64,000 bases of DNA, taken from positions 27,681,501 through 27,745,500 of the forward strand of contig NC_092580.1 in the NCBI RefSeq assembly GCF_037975245.1, read 5' to 3'. Both the position numbers and the translations under genes were made by a program. The notes below the pieces were generated by a model. The model searched no databases and had not been told where the DNA came from. It saw only the letters and a program-made list of their open reading frames with translations. Positions 48,436-59,628 of the stretch are shown here, in pieces (position 1 is the first letter of the stretch; each line of letters opens with the position of its first letter). The DNA comes from Apostichopus japonicus (taxonomy: Eukaryota > Echinodermata > Holothuroidea > Aspidochirotida > Stichopodidae).

Positions 48436-49575
48436 GATGTAGAGTTGACATGTTAGCATAACTCGGCATCTCGACAAAATTATGAATTTTTGTCGAGATA
48501 CCGACTTACGCTAACTTGACATCTCGGTAAAATTTGTCCAAATGTCAAGTTGACATGTTACGCCTAACTCGGCATCTCGACAAAATTTTGATTTTTGTCG
48601 AGATGCCGACTTTCGCTAACTTGACATCTCGGTAAAATTTGTCCAAATGTCGAGTTGACATGTTACGCCTAACTCGGCATCTCGACAAAATTTTGATTTT
48701 TGTCGAGATGCCGACTTTCGCTAACTTGACATCTCGGTAAAATTTGTCCAAATGTCGAGTTGACATGTTACGCCTAACTCGGCATCTCGACAAAATTTTG
48801 ATTTTTGTCGAGATGCCGACTTTCGCTAACTTGACATCTCGGTAAAATTTGTCCAAATGTCGAGTTGACATGTTACCCCTAACTCGGCATCTCGACAAAA
48901 TTTTGATTTTTGTCGAGATGCCGAGTTTCGCTAACTTGACATCTCGGTAAAATTTGTCCAAATGTCGAGTTGACATGTTACACCTAACTCGTCATCTCGA
49001 CAAAATTTTGATTTTTGTCGAGATGCCGAGTTTCGCTAACTTGACATCTCGGTAAAATTTGTCCAAATGTCGAGTTGACATGTTACACCTAACTCGTCAT
49101 CTCGACAAAATTTTGATTTTTGACGAGATGCCGACTTTCGCTAACTTGACATCTCGGTATAATTTGTCCAAATGTCGAGTTGACATGTTACGCCTAACTC
49201 GGCATCTCGACAAAATTTTGATTTTTGTCGAGATGCCGACTTTCGCTAACTTGACATCTCGGTAAAATTTGTCCAAATGTCGAGTTGACATGTTACGCCT
49301 AACTCGGCATCTCGACAAAATTTTGATTTTTGTCGAGATGCCGACTTTCGCTAACTTGACATCTCGGTAAAATTTGTCCAAATGTCGAGTTGACATGTTA
49401 CGCCTTACTCGTCATCTCGACAAAATTTTGATTTTTGTCGAGATACCGACTTTCGCTAACTTGACATCTCGGTAAAATTTGTCTAAATGTCGAGTTACCA
49501 TGTTACACCTAACTCGGCATCTCGACAAAATTTCGAAATTTGTTGAGATACCGACTTACGCTAACTTGACATCTA
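48436..49575 (+). repeat. 105-bp satellite array with a hairpin in every unit, about 11 copies
   Basis: Head-to-tail units of 105 bp. Each holds an inverted repeat, CGGCATCTCGACAAAA then a 6-7 base loop then TTTTTGTCGAGATGCCG, giving a stem of about 16-17 bp, plus the direct words TTGACATCTCGGTAAAATTT and TGTCGAGTTGACATGTTA. In the first unit the palindrome is longer (about 27 bp per arm, starting TTAGCATAACTCGG), and the last unit also has the flanking CTTACGCTAAC; internal units have lost part of it. As 105 is 35 triplets and most units lack stops, the minus strand shows a 35-residue repeat (STRHLDKFYRDVKLAKVGIS...), most likely a by-product. Confidence 0.95.
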
Positions 49576-49665
49576 CATTAGTGTAGTGCAAGGCTATGCA
49601 GGATACATCGAGATCTTAAACGCGGAAGAGTACTCCCCGATCGTTTGTTTGTTTTTGCAGGAGAA

Positions 49666-50312
49666 ATGCATCGACTTAGCCTGGTAAGTAATTGGATTTA
49701 TATCTTTTTGAGTAATAGTGCATTATTTTGTTTCACCACAAACAAAAAGGAGAAGTGGTTAGGTTTTAAATTCCAGATATTCCCAAACCAGATGAAGCCT
49801 GTTTAAGTTAGCACATATAGGCCTACCTGTAATCAGTTACATGGGCTAGTGCCCGGTTGTTCTTGCATGGCGTTTGCTGTTGTATAGGACTCTTGCAATA
49901 GTCTTTGGTATTTCGCGAGTCGGTTATGAAAAATATGAAACTATATCTATAACATGAATTAACTTGATTGAATTTACATTATTGTTGTAGTTTCTTTGAT
50001 AAAGGGTGCAGGTATTGTAGGCAGACTAAGGCAGTGCAATTGTAGTATTCAAGTGTGAACTCGACACTTGGCTCGAACTCGGAGCAATTGAATTCGGACT
50101 CGACAGCTGCTGTATGTCTCTAATTACCGGAGTTATGTGCGTTGCAATCACTATATGTTGTTAGGGTGCACTTATGGATAATAGGATGTAAGATTAAAGC
50201 AAGTAAAATTGAAGCAAACAGATTATTCCCCTCTCTGATGTTTTGCACCGGCTCTCGTTTTATATGGTTGGCCAAAGAGAGCATACATGGTTGATATATG
50301 CTGACTGTGCGA

Positions 50313-50344
<32 letters not shown>

Positions 50345-52058
50345 ACAACAGTACGAGCAACCACAACGACAATGATAATAATCAGCAGTTATTTCACGAC
50401 GCTTAAGCAACTACAAATGTGGGAGAAACTCGCAAGGGCTTATGCATGGATTACAACTTACACTTCGGGTGGCTTCCAATTCAACATTTTAACTCAAATT
50501 TGGAATCTTTTCAATTTAGAAAGTCATTGCAGATGGGAAAACCGTAGATTGCTCTTAGATGAAAATGAAAAACCCACCTTACTATGTCCCGGCCGGGTAT
50601 CAAACCCGGAACCTTATTTCAGTCTCATGCCAAAAAAAACATGGGTCCCTGTGCATTCTCTTACATGGTGGTCCCTGAGGCCCTATTTAAAACAAATTAA
50701 TCTAATGATAAAAAAACATGTAATTGTAAACTTTGTGTCGGGCTCTGGACGAGAAGAAATGAAAATTAATGTCGGTGTTATATTTCTGTTCAATTTCTCA
50801 CCAGGTCATCATATTTCTGAGTGTACACATAACCATTATCCTCGGCCCAGAACCTTACACAGCGGCCGAGTATCGGATAGACGGTACCGATTTTCGAGAT
50901 GAATTAATATGCCACTACTTTGATGCCGGTTATCAAATAGTTGAAATTGTAGCTCTTCTAGCGATTTGCCACAACGTTTTCATCAGCATTCGCCATGTAA
51001 AGAGACGGTTGCGGCACTTTGGCAAAAGGAGGCGAGGTGACCAATCACCGGTTGCAGATATCCTTGAAGCCTTCTTGTACGAGCTTAATTCAGGTAGTGG
51101 AGAATGTCTGGGTTATCGATCAATGACAAGAAGGCTTCGTACATCACATCATTTGAATGTTCAAAGAAGTACAGTAAGGCTTCTGCAACACGTACTTGAT
51201 CCTGTTGGTGTGGAAAACAGAACTTCGCGACGTTTCAGACGACGCATCTACACATCTCGGGGACCGAACTATATTATTCATGTTGATGGTTACGACAAAC
51301 TTAAACCGTATGGATTTGCAATCCACGGAGCTATTGATGGGTTTTCAAGAAAGGTTTTGTGGCTAACAGTGGGACCCAGCAACAACAATCCAAGGATCAT
51401 CTGCAACCTCTTCCTTAAGTTCATTTGTCGATTAAATGCCGTGCCTTTAATAGTACGGGCTGACAGGGGAACAGAAAATTCAATAATTGCAAATATCCAA
51501 GTGGCTCTGAGATGGTATCACAATGATGCATTCTCAAGGGAAAGGAGTTTTATGTTCGGACGGTCTACAAGTAACCAGCGCATAGAATGTTGGTGGTCTC
51601 AGCTTAGAAGGATGTGCACTGGTTTTTGGATCAACTTGTTCAAGGACATGAGGGATGAAGGAATATTTGATAACAGCGATATTATACAAGTTGAAATTAT
51701 GCGGTTTTGCTTTTCTCGTTTGCTACAAGAGGATCTGGACAAATCAGCACGTGAATGGAACCAGCACAGGATTCGTCATCAGAGAAACATGGAATGCCCC
51801 GCTGGTATTCCTGATATGATTTACTTTGCACCCGAGGTATATGGTTCAAGGGACTACAAAATGCCATTTGATTTTACAGAAGAAGAAATCCAGGAAGTGA
51901 GGGAGGAATACTGCTCTGAATACCCACAACACGGTTGTGCAAGATGGTTAACACATTTTCTTGAAGATTTATTGGGTGGACTTGATAACTATCAAATGCC
52001 CACGGATATACATGAGGCTCGTCGCTTATTCATGGCTCTTAAGGAAATAATAGAATAA
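49666..52058 (+). CDS. Integrase-core (DDE, retroviral-integrase fold) protein, two exons, intact
   Basis: Exon 2 (50805-52058) is a long uninterrupted frame. Upstream lies an acceptor-like cag at 50804 (ttctgttcaatttctcaccag). At 49666-49683 a six-codon exon, ATGCATCGACTTAGCCTG, ends at an excellent donor (gtaagt). Both borders are phase 0, so the join gives 423 residues with a 1121-bp intron. Exon 2 shows an N-terminal helical region, a basic stretch (RRLRHFGKRRRG, about residues 73-84), then the catalytic core: HVDGYDKLKPYGFAIHGAID (D167), VRADRGTEN (D226) and NQRIECWW (E267). D226 and E267 are separated by 40 residues. This is the integrase-core family found as single genes in fish, cnidarians and echinoderms, whose cellular role is unknown to me. 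The start would give a hydrophobic leader (LSLVIIFLSVHITIIL), odd for a DNA-acting enzyme. A frame starting at 50769 without splicing is the alternative. No terminal repeats were found. Confidence 0.8.
50319..50343 (+). repeat. (AAT)n microsatellite in the intron
   Basis: About eight TAA/AAT units inside the integrase-gene intron. Confidence 0.9.
50580..50690 (-). mobile_element. tRNA-like SINE fragment in the intron
   Basis: The minus strand contains GGTTCCGGGTTTGATACCCG, with the B-box-like GGTTTGATACC, about 200 bp before the second exon of the integrase gene. No clear A-box is seen. It is a fragment, not a tRNA gene. Confidence 0.35.
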
Positions 52059-52464
52059 TCAGATTTATGCAAATTTAACTTTAGTTGTAGGATCAAAAAC
52101 ATGCAGTGTTCGAAGAGGTCTGAGCTAGCGTAGTTAGAGGTAGCGTTTATTTGCTTAAATGGGACAGAGTTTTCTACATCGCCTTTATTGTTTGTAACAA
52201 TGAGCTCGAATTTAATGGGATGTTTATTTTGAGAGAAAGTTTCGCATTAATGAATGAAATAATAAGTGTTTTTTCGGGTGGGGGGGGGGGTGTTCCTAAC
52301 CTGCCACTGATGAAAAATGTAAAAACGTCGCAAGTGTGAGGTGGTGAGCAACAGATGAGGATTTATCGTTCGTCCTTCAGCTTATGTGCTATCATTCGTT
52401 TTTTATATGTAACCCTATAAGATTAAATGACGTGTATGTATTCTTAAGTTAAACGTTACAATCA

Positions 52465-52641
52465 ATGGCTGCTTTGTGTGAGGATCAAGTCTTGAGAAGT
52501 GCCATCATACATAGGTTAGCTTTCTTGGGAGAAGACAAAGATTTGATGAAAATAATAAGTCTCGAGAATACAGCAACACGTATGACCCGGATTGCCTGTT
52601 ACAAGAGGCTCAGCCAAGTTAAAGGTTCACATGTCCCTTAA
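52465..52641 (+). CDS. Small frame of 58 codons, unknown
   Basis: ATG to stop. The product starts MAALCEDQVLRSAIIHRLAF, continues LGEDKDLMKIISLENTATRM, and ends TRIACYKRLSQVKGSHVP. Composition is balanced and amphipathic, with mixed Leu/Ile and charged residues, unlike the chance frames around it. It lies 0.4 kb after the integrase stop on the same strand. An in-frame TAA 15 bases upstream limits it to this start unless an acceptor is used. It could be a small gene, an exon, or part of the same mobile unit. I recognise no family. Confidence 0.3.
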   Translation: MAALCEDQVLRSAIIHRLAFLGEDKDLMKIISLENTATRMTRIACYKRLSQVKGSHVP

Positions 52642-55600
52642 CAATGTCATTTGTATTGTAAAGAAAATTAAGCTGATTGGTTCAAACATGGTTTCTGTGC
52701 TAAAGATCAATCAAATTACAAATGTTGTCTGAACGACTTTCTGTAAACCAAAGTTTCCACTTCAATTTATACACCATAAACGTTTAACAAACTTAACATG
52801 ACATATAACAAAGGCTATGCAAACCATTACCAATGATGCTGTTGTTCTCCGATGTTGACAACTGTCTTTTCAACAGCGGTATCATAACATTGTTTCGAGT
52901 AAGTAGGAGTGAAAGATTTGTATTTCCTAGAACTTGTAAAACATTACTTTGAAATAAACTTTTGCGTTTGTTGTTCCCGCAGTAAAGGTAACACTCAGCA
53001 CAAAAATGCGACAGGACCGTTTATGAGGCTACTTATTCCTAGCGTCGTGTGTTCTGAATTTATTAGCTTCGGAGGAGAGTTGAAAGGGCGCAGGTGTGGG
53101 GGACGGGGGAGTAGGGTAGCGTCATTGACCTTAATTGACACGTACATCAGTGGGCACATCAACGAGTAGTCGACAAATCAACGACCCAGAAGAAAAGGAA
53201 CAGAGAGGAGAAAGATAAGTAAGTCAAAATTTTGTATGTATCCTAAGACGTTAATGAATACACTATAGAAACTCTAAAGTTAAAATTTGGTTGGAAATCT
53301 CTGAAAAAGGGCGGGGTGTGTAGATGCATGCCTAAAAAAAATGGTCAGTACCTTTTCCGGCAAGCTTGGAGGCATGTTTTTTGCAAAAAGTCTACGCCGA
53401 ACGCTAAGCGCCAATTGATGGAAACGCTACGCTTAGATAAGGTTATGGTGACCTCTTTTGGGAAATATTCTCTCCTCTTCAATACTACTTCTTTAAAACA
53501 ATACCCTCTTATACACCCCTTGAACTCAAAGAAAATATTTCCCTACTTCAGTCCGAGAATTGCAACGTTAGTCATTATACAACTATAGTAGTGGCATAGA
53601 AGAGTTTTGTAGCATAGATCGGTTTACGCTATTATCAGTCTACGGCATAGTATCTCAACGCCATTTTCATAAATCGAATGCCGTTTGTGTTGTCTGCTGC
53701 TCTATAGCGTGTTAAACTAGTGCATGTGCACCTATTCATTACGCACTGTTAGATAGTTGTCAAGGAATGCTAGCAGTACTTGTGCTCTTCGGTGGAAACA
53801 GGTAGATTGGAACGACCGTGGAATACGTCCAGTGATCTAGCCTGTGTTGGTCAACGAATATATAGATATACAGACTCGGTATCGCTAAGTATGTCGCCTG
53901 CTGCTCTAAGCCCGCATGTACATTTAGGTACTAGTTGTGTTAAACTATCATAAGGAATGGGGATAGTAATATATCAGTACCACACTGGAACAATGACATA
54001 TATAGAAAGTGCTTTTAACGTCATTGATTCACGTGCGCTGATCTAACTAGACCTGTAATCACATTAACCTCCATGCTTGGTACGCGTATTTGCTGTGTGA
54101 TAGGTTTAGGTTTTATCAAACTCGATATTGTACCATCTTCGTCAAAACTTCCCTACAGTGTACATTACTACTTGATCTTCGCTGACTACGCAGACCTTGA
54201 TTTATAGTATATATTTAACGCTGCCTTTATAGAGTTGGCGCCGTGTGTGTATTTCTAAAATGGCTCGCAGTACATTTTCATGATATGACAGCAAAATACA
54301 AGAGTATCAAGTTTTGCACAACACGATCATCTTAAAACAATTAAGTCTACGAAATTGAGTTTGATAGGTTCATGTATTTGCAACTAGTTGCCCGCTGTAG
54401 ATTGAACATCAATTTTTTTTCCGTCGGAAACTGTCTACGCGTTAGCGTATATCCGCGACTGGCTACCTGTCAACCATAGACGTATTAGGCAGCGGATCCA
54501 GGGGTGGGAGTTGATCACCTCCTCCGTTCTACTTCCCTTCTCTTTGATTCTGTTATTTCATTTATAGGCTATATGCATGTTTATTTTGCTCTTCTTCTTG
54601 AACACAATATTTCCACTTAGTATCGTGGCTAGGATTTCTTCATGGGAGGACGCAGGAAGGAAAAAGAAGGGGGGGGGGGGGGGAGCTGGATCAATCCATA
54701 GAGAGGCTGTGTTGGCTCGGTCAGGTGTTAGCAAGGTGGCTCAAGCCATAAAGCGCAGGTACTAGGTAGGTTCTTTCTTGTGGTGGAGGGCAGGACTGTT
54801 CTGCCCATTGAATGCTCGGACGGTGAGAATACTTCAAATTTAAGGGTGGGTCTAGAAGCCCACCTTATGATATCCTTTATAGGGTCCAGGGCGGATACAG
54901 CTTTCAGTAAAACGTTTGATTATCAAGGCCCTCAAAAAACTTGTATTATACATGTCCGGGGGAGGGGGGCATTTCCAAAAGTGACCAAAGTGCCCGTACA
55001 AAATTTGCTAAGTATACCTTCCAGATTGCCGGTAATGGCAAGCTTCCCACAAAATCGGAATGGCAACTTTAGATTCTGAAAACAACAGTTTAAAAACAAT
55101 TAATGATAGGAAAACCAAACTTTCCTCTCAGCATACAATCCAAATGTATTAGCGTCTTTTATATCTGTTTGTTGACGCAATAATTATTAATGCCAGGTGA
55201 AGTGAATTTCCAGTAGTCTGGGAGAAATGTTCGGCAAATCATGTATTTAGTAGGCTACTATATTTACCAAAACACTGACACACATATCAATACATGTTAC
55301 ACCTCAATGACTTCAAACTGGTTTTTACTGGTGCGAGTTGACTCTGACCAGGCAGAATTTTTGTGTTGACTTGATTTGACAATGTATCTGATTTGTTTTG
55401 ATTTGGGGGAAACTAGTCCCATACATGCTGATTAAATTAATTTTTGACAAGTCTAAATTTGGCATAAAAATGAAAGAAACATACTTGTCATTTTTTGTGT
55501 GTGAATATAATGAAACCATACAAACTCACATAACCATCAGTTTATCTTATTATATATGAATATAATTCAGATGCAGGTAAACCATTTTTTTTCAAAACTA

Positions 55601-55795
55601 TAGTCATGTAAAAGGCTTTTATCAAGATGAATGAAGAGATTTAACCAGAATGCAAAAATGCATTGTGGTTTCGATGATGTAACATGAGCAGTTTACTTCA
55701 TGAATATGATGTAATATATAGTGAGGGTCTACGACATACTTTATCTTAGTAAAAAAGTGAAAAGCAGTGTGATATGACAACCAAAAATACACAAT
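52642..55795. other. No gene supported
   Basis: Open frames of 60-99 codons at 52909-53169, 53316-53588 and 54780-55079 have no motifs. A run of 15 G lies at 54669-54683, and a cggatccagggg motif near 54493 may be a relic of the 13.7-kb repeat family. Confidence 0.4.
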
Positions 55796-56450
55796 GACAC
55801 AGGCTGTCCTGAAATGACCATTGACCTCAACAACAGGCCTCTTCTACTAAATATGACATATCAACATACCAAATATGACATCTTTTCTTGTTGAAATATT
55901 TTGTAAAACTGATATTGTTTTCACAGTTTCACCCCCGGTGAACTCAAACAACTATTGACCTTCCCCAACAACTTTCTTCCTGAACTCAATGTGGAACAAT
56001 TACAGTACATACCAAATATGCGACCTTTCCAAGCCTCCCTTGCAAATTTATATTTAGGAAGGTGCGCTGGTGTAGAGGAACAGGTTAGAGGGAGTGAAGC
56101 AAATGTTTGGCATATATTGACGTCAAATGACCTTTCACCTCCACCAAAAGCAATAATAGGCTCCATTTACAAACCAAATATGGGATCCGAGGTTCCCTTC
56201 TTGCAATATCATGTTTACAAGGCTTTCACAATTTGACATGTCCCCAAAATCCCAAATGACCTCCACAAGAAACAATAGGCTTCTTGTACTCAGTGTGGTA
56301 CCTCTACACACCAAATATAAGATCAAAGCTTCCCTTATTGAGATATCGTGTTTACAAGGTTTTCAAAATTTGACCCCTGGTGACTCCAAATGATCTTTGA
56401 CCTCCACAAAGAATAATAGGCTTCTTGTTCTCTATGTGGTACTTCTATAT
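55796..56450. repeat. Tandem-like dispersed repeat (tgacctccac...aataggcttctt family)
   Basis: Several diverged units of roughly 110-150 bp repeat the words caaatgacctttgacctccac, aacaataggcttcttgt, gtggtacctctacacaccaaatat, agatcaaagcttcccttattgaga and tatcgtgtttacaaggttttca. The pattern is a non-coding dispersed repeat. The 60-93-codon frames on both strands are by-products. Confidence 0.75.
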
Positions 56451-57189
56451 TCATTGATTTTGCATGCATCTGAAACTTGAGTTTTCTCTGCAAGGATTTT
56501 ACATAAATCCCAAATGACACAAATTGGTTAATTGTACTTGTATATCTGCAAAAGGTACAATTTGGGACTTTTCTCAAATAGACTAACCTTTCAGACTTTT
56601 AAATTCATTACATTTTTAATTAAATGAATAACAGCACTTAAATAGTTTCATCCTCCCAAAGAAACAAGTTCTTTTGTGATATCTTTTTTCTCATTTAAAT
56701 TGGAATATCCTCTTAGTCCATTTACTATGTTGCCTTTAGAACAATGTATTTATACATCAACAGTAGTACTAGACAAAGCAAGGAAAACTTATAAAATGCA
56801 TTTGGATAAGCCATGGCCAGTATAAGTGTTTGCTGAAAATTTTTATGAATTAAGGTAACAGTGCATTTCCTGAACCAAGAGCAGAGCAAGACATGATGAC
56901 AGGAAAATGACTGGGCATATTCCATGTAGGCCCAGTTCTGTAAGGGACACATCATTTTTATAGTCATATGTCTACTTCTTTAAAATGAGAGGCATTATTA
57001 CCATCTCTGGTCTTTGATGACCATAGATGCTGCATGTCTTTTATTCAAACGAACAAAGTTATTTTGTAAATAGACACAGTAACTAGATGTACAAACATAG
57101 TCAATTCAATGGAACTATAGAATGGTTCCTTGCTGGAATTGTTGATTGGCACACTTGATGTTCTTAAAAAAATGTACACATAAACACAT

Positions 57190-57720
57190 GCATGAAGTTT
57201 TTGAGGTTTGACCCCATCACCTCATTAATATTTATGATATATCCACCAGAAACAATAGGTTTCTTCTAATCACTATGATGCATCTACATAGTAGGCTAAC
57301 TATATGAGCATCGAGCGGGCATTCCTTTATCGAGTTATTGCACTCCTAAGCTAAATGTTGCACTATTATATGAAGCCACACCCCCTTATTAATATGCAAA
57401 TATGTCAAATGTAACATACATCAACACATACCTGTTATCACTTAACATCATCATACCAAGTTCAACTACAATGGGGCATGCAGTTGTAGAGTCAGAACTG
57501 TTTGAATATTTTCCGGTTTGACCATGTGACTCCATTAATTTTCATGAGATATCCACCACAAACAATAGCTTTCTTCTACTCAATATAATGCATCTATTAA
57601 AATAGGGACTATGATGAATATCGGTCATTCCTTTATTGATATAACACATACCTAAGCTAAGTGTCACATGCACGCACACGCTCACACACACACACACACT
57701 TGCCAACCTGAATTCATAGG
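57190..57720. repeat. Dimer of a related dispersed repeat, ending in (CA)n
   Basis: Two units about 310 bp apart share tgacc..t.acctcattaat, tttatgatatatccaccagaaa, caataggtttcttctaatc and gcattcctttatcgagttat..cac..cctaagctaa. The second ends in acacacaca at about 57680-57700. The family is related to the repeat at 55.8-56.4 kb. Confidence 0.7.
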
Positions 57721-57887
57721 TTCCTTTTGATTTCAGCAGCAAGGAACCAAACACTAGAGAATACCAAGATAAAGCATCTGATAATGAACCAAAAGTAACA
57801 AACAACCAAACAATAGTAAGTGAAAAAAAAGGAATGTAACGCCTACATGAACACTTTACTGAAAACTGGCAACTTCAATCGTCTGTT

Positions 57888-57893
57888 TTTATT
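57888..57893 (-). terminator. Possible polyadenylation signal overlapping the stop codon
   Basis: The minus strand reads GAATAAAAAC, and the AATAAA includes the TAA stop of the RING exon. If used, the 3' UTR would be only about 15-30 bases. A site further downstream is equally possible. Confidence 0.3.
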
Positions 57894-58083
57894 CAAATAG
57901 TGTTCCTATTTTCTGCACTCCGATCTTACAGAAAGGGCAAATGCCATCTTGTTCTTCTAGGAACACTGCACATGTTGTGCACAGTGCATGGCCACATGGG
58001 ATAAAAAAGGATTCTTTTCTTCTGTCAGCACAGATTCCACAAAGGTTGCTGGCAGTTCCTGTTGGTGGCCCCTTGAATGATAC
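57889..58083 (-). CDS. Last exon: C-terminal RING finger
   Basis: 64 codons plus stop after the acceptor ttatccacttacag. The pattern is CGIC, then C-G-H 11 residues later ([13 protein letters not shown]), then CPFC after 10 more, that is C-x2-C-x11-C-x-H-x2-C-x2-C-x10-C-x2-C. All eight zinc ligands of a C3HC4 RING are present. The protein ends 12 residues after the last cysteine pair ([12 protein letters not shown]), so the RING is C-terminal. The stop codon TAA lies inside an AATAAA hexamer (57893-57888). Confidence 0.85.
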   Translation of the reverse strand, partial: VSFKGPPTGTASNLCGICADRRKESFFIPCGHALCTTCAVFLEEQDGICPFCKIGVQKIGTLFE

Positions 58084-59373
58084 CTGTAAGTGGATAAACA
58101 ATACGGCTGATCTACAAATTAGTAGCAAAACACACAGTAATTGTAAAAGTTAAACCAACATTCAATTTTTATTACTTATTATGTTTACAATGTTAGCAGA
58201 CTTAAACCTCTGATGACCCATGACTTCCATGAAAAATATAGAGTTCATCTATACTCAAATGGGACAACATACATACACAGTTTGAAGCTGGACCAAATAC
58301 ACTTTTGAGTTAGCTTGTGTTCAAGGTTTTCAGACTTTGGGCACTTTAACAAATTAACTCAGGGGTCCTGCACCTAAAGGATAATAAAATTCCATGACTT
58401 TCTCATTACTTTTTCATTGTCAAATTACAACACCCATGGTCCAGTTCAACAACGAAAGCTGTTGCTCCATGCAGCCCCAAAGTTACGCAGTCTTTACATT
58501 ATCATTTTTACAAAATTTCCATGACTTTTCCAGGCCTGGCAAATGAAATACAAATTTCGTGACTTTTCCAGCCTGTGGGAACCATGTCAATAGTCCTTTT
58601 ATCTTTATTAAAAACAAAAACTTATATGGACTCGATAGGAGCAACCAACAAACCTTGAAGTTGAATCTACCTTTCTTTTTTGAGATGTATTTGCAAAGGC
58701 TCACAATGGGTTGCGTATGTATGTGATTATGGATGTTTGTGGAAGAACGTTACTGTTTTGGTGGTGGTCAAAATTGTAAACATGCTTTCTCAAGAAGGGA
58801 CTCAGTTATCTTATACTTGGCATGTGGATGTTTAAATATGAGCAGAAGATTTCTAGTGTTTTGGTGGAGGTCAAAGGTAATTTGAGGTCACCAGAGGTCC
58901 ACTTGGAATAATCTGTAAGCATGTTATATGAAGGTTTAGATCTTGGCTTCATCTCATATCTGTAATGTTAGTAATGAAAAGATGATCTCTAAGCCCTTGG
59001 TACATGTCATTTTTTACATCCTATTAGTCTACCAAAGTATATTTCATTCTGGTTTGATGGAATATAAGGAAAATATAAAGCAGTTGTAACCTACCTCATG
59101 AATATTTTTATTATGTATCTAGGCAAGGAGTACCAACAACCAGATATTGACTCAAAGCATGTTACAATTCTTGAAGTTGTTGGATTATTAAAGCAGAAAC
59201 CTCACTTTTCCCTACACCTAATTATTCAGCTCTTTCATTTAATGCCTTTTGGCTACATGTCCATTTTACATCATGTAGTCCATTACTGTGAGAAACATTC
59301 TGGCTATATACCTGCAGGTATGCTTTTAATACATTTATAATCCAAGTTCCTGTGCTGTAAGTATGCTTTAGTT

Positions 59374-59416
<43 letters not shown>

Positions 59417-59517
59417 TTTATATATATGTATGTATATATATATATATACATATATATAAATATATATATACATATATATAAATATATATATATGTATATA
59501 TATTTATACACATATAC

Positions 59518-59560
<43 letters not shown>

Positions 59561-59583
59561 ATATACATACATACATATATATA

Positions 59584-59628
<45 letters not shown>

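Noticed and set aside
48545-49396. 35-residue tandem-repeat protein on the minus strand
   Set aside because: The frame is open only because the satellite period is a multiple of three. There is no proper start or splice context, and the array is broken into separate frames by unit variants.
50372-50902. 176-codon plus-strand frame overlapping the start of the integrase exon
   Set aside because: It is in a different frame from the integrase, crosses a SINE-like fragment and the acceptor, and has no motif.
55921-56577. Frames of 60-93 codons on both strands
   Set aside because: The region consists of diverged non-coding repeat units, which explain the frames.
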